DNA of 42,294 bases from Sarcina sp. DSM 11001 (GTDB lineage Bacteria; Bacillota; Clostridia; Lachnospirales; Lachnospiraceae): NCBI RefSeq assembly GCF_900101015.1, contig NZ_FNFZ01000031.1:1-42294 (forward strand). The letters are read 5' to 3'. This document shows positions 25,129-33,881 of the stretch, piece by piece. Numbering within the stretch: the stretch's first letter is position 1; each line of letters starts with the position of its first letter. The position numbers and the translations under genes were made by a program. Below the pieces are notes generated by a model, which worked only from the letters and a program-made list of their open reading frames with translations, did no database searches and was not told where the DNA came from.

Positions 25129-26279
25129 TCCAAAAGTACCTCCAGTAATTCTTCCCGTGTGAACTTCTTCGCGCATCCGCCAGTCAGGACCGTCGAATCC
25201 GCGATAGCTCTGTAATCTGTATCTTCCGTGATGTTCATCTCAGTGAATGTCGTCGGCAGGCCGATCTCCCTGATAAAGTCTGCCAGCGCTTCGACAAACG
25301 CTTCAGCAAGCTCTTCCTCAGTCTTTCCGACCGGATCGATTCCCCAGACTTCTACAGCCAGTCTGGCAAACTGGTGATTTGCCTCCGGCATCATATGTCT
25401 GTAAAGCACCGGGTGCAGCACCGCCAGCCCCTGCCCGTGGTTGCAATCGGTGTAGGCACCGAGCTGGTGCTCCAACATGTGGCACTGGAAGTCGGTCGCT
25501 TTGCCGATCTTGAAGATCCCGTTTTCCGCCATGGCCGCAGCCCAGATGAGTTCGCTTCTGGTCTGGATATCCTGCGGATCCTTCAGTGTGGCACGGATGT
25601 TCCGGATGATGTTTCTCTGGGCAGCTTCATTGATCTCGTCAGAGAGGTTCACTTCCCTGGGTGATCCCATGTAAGTTTCCATGCTGTGAGAGAGGGAATC
25701 GAAGGCTCCGGAGATGACCTGCTTCATCGGCATAGTCATGGTATAGGCGGGATCCAGGATCGCGAAGCTGTAGAATGCGCCCCAGAGAGCGGATTTCAGC
25801 ATCTTCTCCTCGTTGGTTATGACTGCGCCGTTGTTCATCTCCGCACCGGTGCCGAAGGCCGTGACCACGGCTCCCATGGAGATGAACTCTGCCGGCTGCT
25901 TGTGATCAGTATATTCCAGTTCCCAGATATCTTTGTTCAGCTTTGCCTGGGCAGAGACGATCTTACAGCAGTCGATGACGGAGCCGCCTCCCACAGCCAG
26001 GATGAAGTCGATGTTCTTTTCCTTTGCCAGAAAAGCGCCTTCCTGCACTTTTGCATAGGTCGGGTTAGACATGATTCCCGCGAACTCTGTCACGGTCTTC
26101 CCGGTGTCCTTCAGGATGCCCGTCAATTCATCATAGACGCCGTTCTTTTTAATGGAACCGCCGCCGTAGGCCAGAAGAACATTTGGCCCGACTTTGGCAA
26201 GTTCGACTGCCAGGTTTTTCGCCGCCGCCTTTTCACCAAAATAGACTTTTACAGGATAACTATAGGTAAATGTGTTCAT
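25119..26279 (-). CDS. Iron-containing alcohol dehydrogenase (BDH/YqhD type)
   Basis: The 386-residue enzyme (MNTFTYSYPVKVYFGEKAAA) has the family's NAD(P) site AVGGGSVIDCCK and the metal ligands in FDSLSHSME (Asp and His) and HMLEHQLGAYTDCNHGQGLA (two His). It should interconvert aldehydes and alcohols with NADPH or NADH. ATG 26279 is chosen over the upstream alternative because GAGGA is seven bases before it and the family starts here. It lies between the lipoprotein hydrolase and the lipoprotein flavodoxin. Its pairing with an aldo/keto reductase recalls yqhD-dkgA of E. coli, used against reactive aldehydes. Confidence 0.93.
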   Translation of the reverse strand: MNTFTYSYPVKVYFGEKAAAKNLAVELAKVGPNVLLAYGGGSIKKNGVYDELTGILKDTGKTVTEFAGIMSNPTYAKVQEGAFLAKEKNIDFILAVGGGSVIDCCKIVSAQAKLNKDIWELEYTDHKQPAEFISMGAVVTAFGTGAEMNNGAVITNEEKMLKSALWGAFYSFAILDPAYTMTMPMKQVISGAFDSLSHSMETYMGSPREVNLSDEINEAAQRNIIRNIRATLKDPQDIQTRSELIWAAAMAENGIFKIGKATDFQCHMLEHQLGAYTDCNHGQGLAVLHPVLYRHMMPEANHQFARLAVEVWGIDPVGKTEEELAEAFVEALADFIREIGLPTTFTEMNITEDTDYRAIADSTVLTGGCAKKFTREELLEVLLECR

Positions 26280-26359
26280 TATCTTTTCCTCACAACTTAG
26301 CTCAGCCGGAAGGGCGCGGGCCTCGTACACAGATCCCGCACACCATCCGGCTTCTCCAT

Positions 26360-27547
26360 TTAATTTTTCTGATTCGTCAGACCCCGTTCTGCAAGCCAGG
26401 CTTCCACATGGTCCGCGATCTCTTTGTTGTTCAGCTCCTGGAACAGGAAATGACTGTTTCCGTAGATTCCTTCCTTCGGAAGGTCAATGACCGCAGCGTC
26501 GCCGCCTGCGGCATTATAAGCCTCTGAAAATGCGACGCAGGTATTCCTGGACATCTGCCAGAATGCCGTAGAGTCAATGTCTTCCGGCCCGTTATCGATG
26601 TTATCGCCGTAATAGAAGATGACCGGAACCTTGCTCTCCAGTGTCATGAACTTGTTCCACGCTTCGGGCATCATCTGCTCCGCAGGCGCAATGCCGGGTT
26701 CGACGGCGACAATGGCTGAAACATAGTCCAGGGAAACATCCCATCCGACCAGTCCGCCCTGCGAGTGGGTCACAAGGATGGACTTATGCCCGGTCATCTC
26801 GTAAACCTTTTTCAAAACCGCATCCATCGCTTCAGCGATCATTTCCTGGTCGTATTCGCCCGTATTCGGAGTCATCTGACGGAAGAACTGATCCTGAGCT
26901 TCGTCTCCTTCCGGAAACTGTGAGTTTTCATAACGTTCCGGAGCAATGCGTCCGATCCTGAAATGTGTATACCAGGCCTGGTCTCCGGCCAGTGTATCTA
27001 CCGGGCCTTCAGCGGTCTGCCCTGCCTCTCCGCGGCGAGGCTGATCCACAAGAAAGATGCTGTGGCCTGCTTTCAAAAAGATATCCGACCAGCCTTCTCT
27101 TCCATCCGGGGTCGTCATCCATCCCATGCGGGACTGACCTGCACCATGCAGAAAAACGATGGGATTGCCGTTGTCATTCTCCGGTATCTGATAGAAGACA
27201 TTCGCGTGATCCACGTGCATTGTATTCCCGGCCCGGGTGGGATCCTGCCAGTTCTTTGTTTCGTCATACTCGCCGGACACAGGATCGGTGACCGTTCCAC
27301 CTGCGGAAAACATGCCCTGCTTCGCAATACGAAGTGTTCCGTCTTCATCCTGAGAATTCTCTGCTGCGGCTGCTGTGTCAGTTTCGGCATTCGGGATATC
27401 CTGTGTTCCTTCTGCCGTTTCATTCACCAAAGCAGCTGCATTGGTCTCTGATGACGCTGTCTGCAGGGAAGTCGCCGCCGTACTTTGCGCGCAGCCTGCC
27501 AGCAGTACCACAGCGAGAATTGCGGATATAATCAGTTTTTTCTTCAT
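26360..27547 (-). CDS. Lipoprotein alpha/beta hydrolase
   Basis: The 395-residue product begins with a lipoprotein signal (IISAILAVVLLAGC), then a Ser/Thr/Ala/Glu-rich linker to about residue 70. The hydrolase fold has the oxyanion loop IVFLHGAGQSRMGW, nucleophile elbow VTHSQGG and catalytic His in YGNSHFLFQEL. A conserved region GEAGQTAEGP follows the third strand. It is an extracytoplasmic esterase-like enzyme of unknown substrate. It is the third gene of the operon, 16 bases after the flavodoxin stop. The combination of an exported hydrolase with exported flavodoxin is unusual. Confidence 0.88.
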   Translation of the reverse strand: MKKKLIISAILAVVLLAGCAQSTAATSLQTASSETNAAALVNETAEGTQDIPNAETDTAAAAENSQDEDGTLRIAKQGMFSAGGTVTDPVSGEYDETKNWQDPTRAGNTMHVDHANVFYQIPENDNGNPIVFLHGAGQSRMGWMTTPDGREGWSDIFLKAGHSIFLVDQPRRGEAGQTAEGPVDTLAGDQAWYTHFRIGRIAPERYENSQFPEGDEAQDQFFRQMTPNTGEYDQEMIAEAMDAVLKKVYEMTGHKSILVTHSQGGLVGWDVSLDYVSAIVAVEPGIAPAEQMMPEAWNKFMTLESKVPVIFYYGDNIDNGPEDIDSTAFWQMSRNTCVAFSEAYNAAGGDAAVIDLPKEGIYGNSHFLFQELNNKEIADHVEAWLAERGLTNQKN

Positions 27548-27563
27548 TGCTCTATTCCTCTGC

Positions 27564-28064
27564 TTATGCTGTTTCTTTCAAGGTACTCAGACTCTTCAGC
27601 CACTTCTCAACTGCCTTTGCCGGGCCGTTCTCAGCGTCCCGCATCTCTACCGGAAGGCCTGTCAGTACTTTTGCCTTCGGCTCAAGCTTACGGATCGTAT
27701 CATAAGTGCCGCCGTCCCCGGATCCCATGTGGGTGTTGAAGGGGATGATGGTCTTCCCGGAAAAATCATACTTATCGAAAAAGGTGTAGATGATCATCGG
27801 GAAGGTGTACCACCACATAGGGTAACCGATGTAGATCCTGTCATAGCTTTCGATGTCGATCTCGTTCTTGATCGCCGGCCGCTGATCCTCGTCATGTTCT
27901 TTCTTTGCGAGTCTTGCCAGCGCGTTGTAGTGATCCCGGTTGCTGTCATAGGGCACCGTCGGTTCAATCTCTGCGATATCCGCGCCGGTCTGCTTCGCGA
28001 TCTCCCCGGCCACGATCTTTGCCGTGCCATAGACGGAGAAGTAAACTACCAGTTCTTTTGCCAT
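27564..28064 (-). CDS. Flavodoxin, cytosolic
   Basis: The 166-residue protein is a flavodoxin-like FMN carrier: VVYFSVYGTAKIVAGEIAKQ phosphate loop, IYIGYPMWWYTFPMIIYTFF and TIIPFNTHMGSGDGGTYDTI isoalloxazine loops. It has no signal peptide. AGGAG lies before the ATG. It is second in the operon, 30 bases after the aldo/keto reductase. Its loop sequences are very close to the lipoprotein flavodoxin at the end of the operon, so the two arose by duplication. It may pass electrons from an NADPH enzyme to the exported partner by an unseen membrane step. Confidence 0.92.
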   Translation of the reverse strand: MAKELVVYFSVYGTAKIVAGEIAKQTGADIAEIEPTVPYDSNRDHYNALARLAKKEHDEDQRPAIKNEIDIESYDRIYIGYPMWWYTFPMIIYTFFDKYDFSGKTIIPFNTHMGSGDGGTYDTIRKLEPKAKVLTGLPVEMRDAENGPAKAVEKWLKSLSTLKETA

Positions 28065-28094
28065 ATCCTGCTCCTAATTCTCTGTGTACGGTCA

Positions 28095-28955
28095 TCATGC
28101 CTTGTAGCTGAGCAGCCACTTGACAAGCTGGGGATCAAAATGGTTGATGATCTCGCTGTGGCCAAGGTCTTTTTCCTTGATCTGCTCCATCTCTTCATCC
28201 GTAAGGGAGAAATCCCAGATATCCAGGTTCTGCTCCATGCGCTCCACATGGACGGACTTGGGAAGGATCGAAACGCCGCGCTGGGTATTCCAGCGGAGGA
28301 CGACCTGTGCCGCCGTCTTGCCGTACCTGGCGCCGATCTCAGTCAGCAGCGGATCCTTGAAGATCCCGTGCTTTCCTTCGGCGAGCGGACCCCATGCCTG
28401 TGGCGCAATGCCGTATTCCTTCATGACAGCCAGCGCATCTTCCTGCTGGAAGAAGGGATGCAGCTCCACCTGATTGACGGCGGGGATGACTTCCACGTTG
28501 GCACACAGGTTCACCAGTACGAAAGGATAGAAATTGTAAACACCGATTGCCTTCGTGAGACCTTCCTTATATGCTTTTGTAATGCCTCTGTAAGCCGCGA
28601 AGTAATCGCCCATTGCCTGATGAAGCAGGACCAGGTCCACGTACGGCATGTCCAGTTTCTGAAGAGATGTCTTCACTGCCTCATAAGCCGAATCTTCGGT
28701 TTTCATGTCGGTGATCCAGACCTTGGTGGTGATGAAAAGCTCCTCCCGGGTCACCAGACCATCGGCGATGGCGCGTTTCACGCCTTTTCCAAGTGCCTCT
28801 TCATTGCCATAGGAAGCAGCGGTGTCTAACAGCCGGTATCCTGTTTTGATTGCATTGTAAACAACCTGCTCGCATTCGGCAGCATCCGGGATCTGGAAAA
28901 CTCCGAAACCCTCCAGCGGCATCTTTGCTCCGGTATTCAGTGTGATGTATTCCAT
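28095..28955 (-). CDS. Aldo/keto reductase
   Basis: The 286-residue enzyme is a normal AKR5-like reductase. The catalytic tetrad is complete: Asp and Tyr in RLLDTAASYGNE, Lys in FITTKVWI and His in LVLLHQ. The NADPH end GVSILPKSVHVERMEQNLDI is present. It should reduce small aldehydes or ketones. It is first in the operon and divergent from LysR, with the palindrome at 29073-29089 in the shared control region. AGGAG precedes the ATG. Confidence 0.94.
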   Translation of the reverse strand: MEYITLNTGAKMPLEGFGVFQIPDAAECEQVVYNAIKTGYRLLDTAASYGNEEALGKGVKRAIADGLVTREELFITTKVWITDMKTEDSAYEAVKTSLQKLDMPYVDLVLLHQAMGDYFAAYRGITKAYKEGLTKAIGVYNFYPFVLVNLCANVEVIPAVNQVELHPFFQQEDALAVMKEYGIAPQAWGPLAEGKHGIFKDPLLTEIGARYGKTAAQVVLRWNTQRGVSILPKSVHVERMEQNLDIWDFSLTDEEMEQIKEKDLGHSEIINHFDPQLVKWLLSYKA

Positions 28956-29072
28956 GGTCTGTATCTCCTTTCGATTCTGCCCATTGCATGAGGGCTATAA
29001 CTTGTTTCTTTGTTGATGATGCCATTTTATCCTGATTTTCCTTGCAAGTACACTGCTTTGTATCTATAATTG

Positions 29073-29089
29073 TATACGTATTACGTATA
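29073..29089. promoter_or_regulatory. LysR-type operator, perfect palindrome
   Basis: TATACGTA and TACGTATA flank a central T, giving a perfect 17-bp palindrome that fits the T-N11-A LysR box. It lies 35 bp before lysR and about 120 bp before the aldo/keto reductase start. Confidence 0.75.
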
Positions 29090-29123
29090 TATCTACAGAT
29101 AAAAAAAGAGAGGAAATGATGTC

Positions 29124-29996
29124 ATGCTGATCGAATCCTACCTGCTGGAACAGTTTGAAGCCGTTGCCCGCTGCGGCACGCTTTTAAAAGCATCTGAAGA
29201 ACTGCATATATCTCAGCCGTCCTTAAGCCGTTCCATGAAGAAGCTGGAGGATGTGCTTGGAGTATCCTTGTTTATCAGGGAAAACAGCAAGATTTCGCTG
29301 AATGAGACGGGAAAACTGGCGGCAGACTATGCCAGAAGAGCTCTGGAAGCAAATCAGGAGATGATCGAAAGGGTCACGGCGTTTGACCGGAGCCTCCGGA
29401 CCATCAGCATCGGCTCCTGTTCACCGTTCCCGATCAATGACCTGATGCCGACCCTGCAGGAACAGCTTCCCGGAAAAACACTGTCCACTGAGCTTGTGAG
29501 TAACGATGAAAAGCTGCTTGCCGGTCTTCGAAGCCATCTTTATCAGATGGTCGTTCTGCATCACTGTCCAGAAGATAAGGACCTGTTCTGCCAGAGATAT
29601 CTGGATGAACAATTATATATCTCCATTACAAAGGACCATCCGCTGGCAAAGCAGGACAGTGTCACTTTTGAAGAGCTGAAGGGACTCCGCATCCTGATGA
29701 CAGCCTATGTGGGCTTCTGGATGGACGTCACACTGGAAAAGCTCAATGCCTCAGATCTGCTGATCCAGAACAGCATGGACGCCCTGGGGGAACTGATTGA
29801 CGCCTCCAACCTTCCTTTCTTTAATTCGGACCAGATGCTGAAAGCCGGCTATCTGCCGCCGGACAGGGTTGCACTGCCCATCACCGACCCGGAAGCCCAT
29901 GCCACCTACTGGATCGCCTGTCTGGCTTCTGAACAGCAGAAATACCGTTCTGTTTTCAGTGCAGTTCGTGGGAATCTGTTGAGAAATCAAGCCTAA
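29124..29996 (+). CDS. LysR-family regulator
   Basis: The 290-residue protein has the LysR winged helix at residues 1-62 (LEQFEAVARCGTLLKASEEL, HISQPSLSRSMKKLED) and the C-terminal periplasmic-binding-like effector domain from about 90 onward. It is divergent from the five-gene redox operon, the classic arrangement for a LysR activator of its neighbour. AGAGGAAATG precedes the ATG. The effector is likely a substrate or product of the operon (an aldehyde or quinone, inferred). Confidence 0.93.
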   Translation: MLIESYLLEQFEAVARCGTLLKASEELHISQPSLSRSMKKLEDVLGVSLFIRENSKISLNETGKLAADYARRALEANQEMIERVTAFDRSLRTISIGSCSPFPINDLMPTLQEQLPGKTLSTELVSNDEKLLAGLRSHLYQMVVLHHCPEDKDLFCQRYLDEQLYISITKDHPLAKQDSVTFEELKGLRILMTAYVGFWMDVTLEKLNASDLLIQNSMDALGELIDASNLPFFNSDQMLKAGYLPPDRVALPITDPEAHATYWIACLASEQQKYRSVFSAVRGNLLRNQA

Positions 29997-30011
29997 GTCA
30001 AATCAAAATAA

Positions 30012-30225
30012 ACGAGGGAGAAGAACAACCTGTCATCTAGCGCTGCAATCACAAGTACGATGGCGACCAGACCTGCCACACGCCCCACCTGACGGATGAG
30101 GAGATTCAGGCGGCCTTCCTCCGGGCGACAAACAAGCTGCTGGAGACAAAGGAAGAGGTCATCGAAAACGGCTACGCCATGACATCCGCATCACCTTCAA
30201 GAACGGGCAGGAAGTCAAAGCCTGA
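30012..30225 (+). pseudogene. Large serine recombinase, zinc-ribbon and tail fragment
   Basis: After an in-frame TAG (30038-30040) the frame reads RCNHKYDGDQTCHTPHLTDE and EIQAAFLRATNKLLETKEEV. This is the recombinase zinc beta ribbon and following helix of ICE-type serine integrases, where WRC is usual; TGG to TAG explains the stop. A second frame ends RITFKNGQEVKA at 30223-30225, the usual C-terminus. The catalytic domain and the coiled coil between are missing. It marks a lost integrative element. Confidence 0.8.
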
Positions 30226-30240
30226 TCCCGGCAAAAAGCA

Positions 30241-30280
30241 AGCTCCCGATCATCGGATTTTTCACCGGTGGCCGGGAGCT
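30241..30280. terminator. Terminator after recombinase remnant
   Basis: AGCTCCCG (30241-30248) pairs with CGGGAGCT (30273-30280). Its position just after the recombinase tail matches that of the hairpin at 24255-24293. It may also end the MarR-headed operon from the other side. Confidence 0.65.
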
Positions 30281-30297
30281 GTTCTTCTTAAATTGTT

Positions 30298-31302
30298 TTA
30301 TTCATTTATTTTCAGGATGGTCTTTCCCTTTGATTTTCCTGCAGCTACCTTTTGCAGTGCGTCGTTCACCTCATCAAGAGAGAACACTTCATCAACCGAT
30401 GCTTCGATATGCCGCTCTGCAAATATGTCAGATATCTGCTCCAATCCTGCGCCATCTTCATGTACAAAGATAAAGTAGTAGCTCTGATTCTTCTTTGCGG
30501 CCATCTGGTCGTATTTTCTTCCGGCCACCTTGAGCAGCAGTCTCTTGAAAGCAGGCATACCAGTGCGGACAGCAAATTCTCCATTCGGCATACCTCGCAG
30601 GGACACGAGCTTACCGCCATGTTTGAGTATGCTGAATTCTTTCGGAAGTTCCCGATCACCAAGTGTATCTAAGACATAATCTACATCTGACAGAACTTCG
30701 GAATAATCCTCCGTCTTATAATCGATAAATCGATCCACACCTAATGCAACCACACGCTCTTTGTTTGCAGCACTTCCGTTCGTGATGACAGTCAATCCAT
30801 AGCTTTTCGCAACCGGAATCGCCATTGCACCAAGGCTTCCGGTGCCTCCGGAGATGAAGATAGTCTCACCAGCCTTTGGCTTCATAAGTTCAAATGCCTG
30901 CAGCGCCGTAAGTGCCGTCAGAGGAACACAGGCTGCTTCTTCATCACTCAGATACTCCGGCACTTTCGCAATGGCATTCTGATCAATGGCAGCATATTCC
31001 GCAAATGCTCCGATCTTCTGAAGCGGCATCCTTCCGTAAACCCGGTCACCTACAGAATACTTGCTGACTTTCGCTCCTGTCTTCTCAATCACACCGACGA
31101 ACTCATTTCCCATCACCAACGGAAATTTATATGGAACGATCATCTTTACCTCGCCGTGGATGATCATATTATCCAGTGGATTCACACCTGCAGTATGAAT
31201 CTTAACAAGCACTTCCTGCTTGCCGATTTCAGGAACAGGAATATCTTTTATTTCAAGATCACATTCGTTTTTATGATACCCATTCAGAATTGCTGCTTTC
31301 AT
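30298..31302 (-). CDS. MDR-family NADP-dependent oxidoreductase
   Basis: The 334-residue medium-chain reductase is of the quinone oxidoreductase/zinc-independent type. It has the GroES-like half (VLVKIHTAGVNPLDNMI, VMGNEFVGVIEKTG, VGDRVYGR) and the Rossmann half with ISGGTGSLGAMAIPVAKSYG. No zinc-binding Cys/His set is seen. It likely reduces an activated double bond or quinone with NADPH. It is the last gene of the MarR-headed operon. GAGGAGAAAGC precedes the ATG. Confidence 0.92.
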   Translation of the reverse strand: MKAAILNGYHKNECDLEIKDIPVPEIGKQEVLVKIHTAGVNPLDNMIIHGEVKMIVPYKFPLVMGNEFVGVIEKTGAKVSKYSVGDRVYGRMPLQKIGAFAEYAAIDQNAIAKVPEYLSDEEAACVPLTALTALQAFELMKPKAGETIFISGGTGSLGAMAIPVAKSYGLTVITNGSAANKERVVALGVDRFIDYKTEDYSEVLSDVDYVLDTLGDRELPKEFSILKHGGKLVSLRGMPNGEFAVRTGMPAFKRLLLKVAGRKYDQMAAKKNQSYYFIFVHEDGAGLEQISDIFAERHIEASVDEVFSLDEVNDALQKVAAGKSKGKTILKINE

Positions 31303-31368
31303 TGCGCTTTCTCCTCGTCTATTTCTATCTGCATCGTGATAGGCGCTGCCACTATTAAATTACATACA

Positions 31369-32292
31369 TTACATTTCCATTCTGCCGTCTCGGAAAATGA
31401 AATTTCGCATCCCCATACCTTGAAGCTGCTCGGCAGGGAATACAGTTTCTATCCACTTAATATCCTCTGCAGAGAGTTCAACTGATAGAGCATTTATGGA
31501 ATCCTGCAGATGCTCTTTTCTCGTCGTACCAATCAGAATGCTCATGTCGGGATTCTTAGCATACACGTACGCTTGCAAAAGATTTTCGACGCTTGTGTTT
31601 TTCTCACCTGCAATCTCACGGATACCAGAGAGAATAGCTTCTTTCACTTCCTGCGGCATACCCGGCCTTCCCGCTCCAGCACTGGAATTATCCGACAGGA
31701 GTCCATGCTGCAGAACGCTGAAAGCGAGTATGTTCATATTATGCTTTCTGGCCACGTCCAGAATGCCGTTCGTCTCGATATTTCGGTTGGCAAGTGAATA
31801 GGCAAGTTCAACCGTATGGATCTGATTCACCTTTGCAGCACGTTCCAGATTTTCCGGCGCGAGCTGTGTCAGTCCGATGTTTCTGACATATCCGGCATCT
31901 ACGCATTCCTGAATGGCACCGATGATCTCTTCCACAGGAATACTCTCATCCATCCGGGCAGGCTGATATAAATCCACATAGTCAAGACCGAGCCGATGCA
32001 GGGAATAGGCGAGATGAGCTTTCACGTTCCACGGCTTCACATCCAGTCCGTAGATCCCACCGCCCGGCTGCGGCAGCACACCAAACTTGACTGAGAGAAA
32101 ATAACGATCTCTTGAAACACCAGCGAGCGCTTCACGAAGCACCATTTCACTCTCTCCACCACCATAGAATTCACCGGTATTTAGAAGTGTCACACCAGAC
32201 CTAAGTGCATAACGAATGGTTTCTATGGAACGTTCTTTGTTGGACATATTCATGCCCATGCAGCCAAGTCCCAGTCTTTTGATATCTGTCAT
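31369..32292 (-). CDS. Aldo/keto reductase-like protein with altered active site
   Basis: The 307-residue protein has the AKR barrel and NADP end (ILIGTTRKEHLQDSINAL). Two tetrad residues are changed: the usual Asp is Asn in LLNTGEFYGGGE, and the usual His is Ala in DLYQPARMD. Tyr (FYG) and Lys (SVKFG) remain. It may be a slower or repurposed reductase rather than a broken one, because the rest is intact and I recall the same QPAR form in other family members. AGGAGGG precedes the ATG. It lies between the amidohydrolase region and the MDR gene. Confidence 0.88.
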   Translation of the reverse strand: MTDIKRLGLGCMGMNMSNKERSIETIRYALRSGVTLLNTGEFYGGGESEMVLREALAGVSRDRYFLSVKFGVLPQPGGGIYGLDVKPWNVKAHLAYSLHRLGLDYVDLYQPARMDESIPVEEIIGAIQECVDAGYVRNIGLTQLAPENLERAAKVNQIHTVELAYSLANRNIETNGILDVARKHNMNILAFSVLQHGLLSDNSSAGAGRPGMPQEVKEAILSGIREIAGEKNTSVENLLQAYVYAKNPDMSILIGTTRKEHLQDSINALSVELSAEDIKWIETVFPAEQLQGMGMRNFIFRDGRMEM

Positions 32293-32322
32293 TTGAAATC
32301 CCTCCTAAGCTATGCTTTCTCC

Positions 32323-32613
32323 TTACAGCACTACTGAATTTTTCAGCACGACGCCCCATTCATCACTGAGTATATGGAAGTTCCCTTTGACAGTAATCTC
32401 GTCACCGACTTTGATATTCCCGTATCCGCCCGATGAAGCAAGGCAAGCGTGAACATAGCAGTTACCATCTGCGCTATCAGAAAGACGGAATGAAGGCAGT
32501 CCGTGTATGTCTGTTCCGATATAGGTCACTACACCGGTTGCCGTAATCTCCGTATTCTCTTTTACATCGGATGCATGATTGCTGCTGAGAAACCAGTCAT
32601 ATAGCGCAGCCAC
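32323..32613 (-). pseudogene. OB-fold fragment fused to flavin-type fragment
   Basis: The frame reads NTEITATGVVTYIGTDIHGL, then FRLSDSADGNCYVHACLASS and EITVKGNFHILSDEWGVVLK. This resembles the tRNA_anti-like OB domain found at the C-terminus of some Lachnospiraceae proteins. The N-terminal part of its parent is missing. It overlaps the PNPOx fragment by 52 bases in another frame, which marks the deletion junction near 32600. Confidence 0.55.
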
Positions 32614-32831
32614 TTTCCCTTAGAAAATGCCACGATCTCGACCTTCGGATTTTCCTGCATCTGTTTATACACGTTCTTGTGATCACCGATGGTAAACATC
32701 AGCCTGCCATCATAGATGTGATGTCCGCCAAGAGGTCTGTTCTTCGGCTGATCGCCGTCCACGGTTGCGAGGTAGTAGATCTTTGCCTCGTCAATAAAGT
32801 TGCTGATTTCCTTTAAGCTCTGTTCAGTCAT
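32562..32831 (-). pseudogene. Pyridoxamine-phosphate-oxidase-like protein, truncated
   Basis: The first 75 or so residues are a flavin-binding split-barrel N-terminus: YYLATVDGDQPKNRPLGGHH, then YDGRLMFTIGDHKNVYKQMQ and VEIVAFSKGKWLR. Family members run to about 130 residues. Here the pattern stops after KWLR and 13 unrelated codons follow. It retains AAGGAG and the operon position after the amidohydrolase, so a truncated protein may still be made. Confidence 0.75.
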
Positions 32832-32845
32832 GTTTGTAGTCTCCT

Positions 32846-33865
32846 TTACAGTCTGAATAATTTTTCGGCATTGCGATGTGCGATGTTTTCTTTTGTTTCT
32901 TCATCAAGGTCAAGCTCCTCAAGGAAAGTCTTCACCAGACTTGCCTTGGTATCATAGTTTGCTTCGTTCAAGCCGTATGGATAATCCTGTGCCCAGAGGA
33001 TGTGATCCGGTGCAAAGGCCTTCATGCAGAAATCCATATCGTCCTTAAAGAACATACCGCTTGGATCAGTATAGACATTGTTCCGAAAATAGTACTTGAT
33101 GTCATGCAAAAGGCCTGTCATCTGCGGAGGCATCGAAGCATTCATGCGATCAAAATAAAAGGGAAGTAACTCGCCCCAGTGGCCTACGATCATCTTAAGC
33201 CCCGGCAGCTTATCAAAGATGCCTGAGAGGATAAAACGCATCAGGTGCATGGCAGTATGGTAATGCCATCCGATACCAAAGCCCGCAAAGGTGTTTGCCG
33301 TCCTGCCGTTCCAGCTGCCTTCATAATAGTATTTGCGAAGCTCTGCAGGAACCTCTGTCGGATGAAGATAGACCGGTACATCAAGCTCTGCTGCTTTTTC
33401 AAAGATCGGGAAAAAACGTTCCTCGTCCAGAAAATGTCCATCAAACGGGCCATTGATCATGACACCCACAAATCCGAGCTCTTTTATGCACCTTTCCAAT
33501 TCGATGACAGAGGCTTCCACATCATCCACCGGAAGTGTTGCATAGCCATAAAAGCGTCCGGGATATTTTTTTGTTGCTGCATAAAGCTCATCGTTCGCTA
33601 AGCGGCACAGCTCTACTGCCTCATCTTCCTTATGGATGTGCATCGGCTGATTGTTACCATAACCAATGATCTGCGCATCAATACCGTTTTCATCCATAAA
33701 AGCGATACGACGCTCACCGATATCTGTGATTGTGCCCTGTTGCATGAAAAGCTTTACAAATGCCTCCTGATTGGCTTGTACCTCATCCTTGGGCTGATTG
33801 AGTTCCATAAAACGGTCATTGACCTTCTCTGACATGTAGTGTTCTTCTATAGTAATAATTTTCAT
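32846..33865 (-). CDS. Amidohydrolase-family decarboxylase-like enzyme
   Basis: The 339-residue protein belongs to the amidohydrolase-2/ACMSD group that includes gamma-resorcylate and 2,3-dihydroxybenzoate decarboxylases. The metal motif is E-x-H near residues 7-9 (ITIEEHYMS). Further ligands are the His in YLHPTEVP, the His in GHWGE and the Asp in WAQDYPYG. It likely decarboxylates or hydrolyses an aromatic acid. ATG 33865 is chosen because GGAGGGAATGTCAA precedes it. It follows marR by 16 bases. Confidence 0.9.
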   Translation of the reverse strand: MKIITIEEHYMSEKVNDRFMELNQPKDEVQANQEAFVKLFMQQGTITDIGERRIAFMDENGIDAQIIGYGNNQPMHIHKEDEAVELCRLANDELYAATKKYPGRFYGYATLPVDDVEASVIELERCIKELGFVGVMINGPFDGHFLDEERFFPIFEKAAELDVPVYLHPTEVPAELRKYYYEGSWNGRTANTFAGFGIGWHYHTAMHLMRFILSGIFDKLPGLKMIVGHWGELLPFYFDRMNASMPPQMTGLLHDIKYYFRNNVYTDPSGMFFKDDMDFCMKAFAPDHILWAQDYPYGLNEANYDTKASLVKTFLEELDLDEETKENIAHRNAEKLFRL

Positions 33866-33881
33866 TTGACATTCCCTCCAT

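Noticed and set aside
27375-28829. Long plus-strand open frame of 484 codons
   Set aside because: It lies antisense to the hydrolase, flavodoxin and aldo/keto reductase genes, has no ribosome site and a low-complexity, His/Leu/Arg-rich composition. The minus-strand genes have full family motifs.
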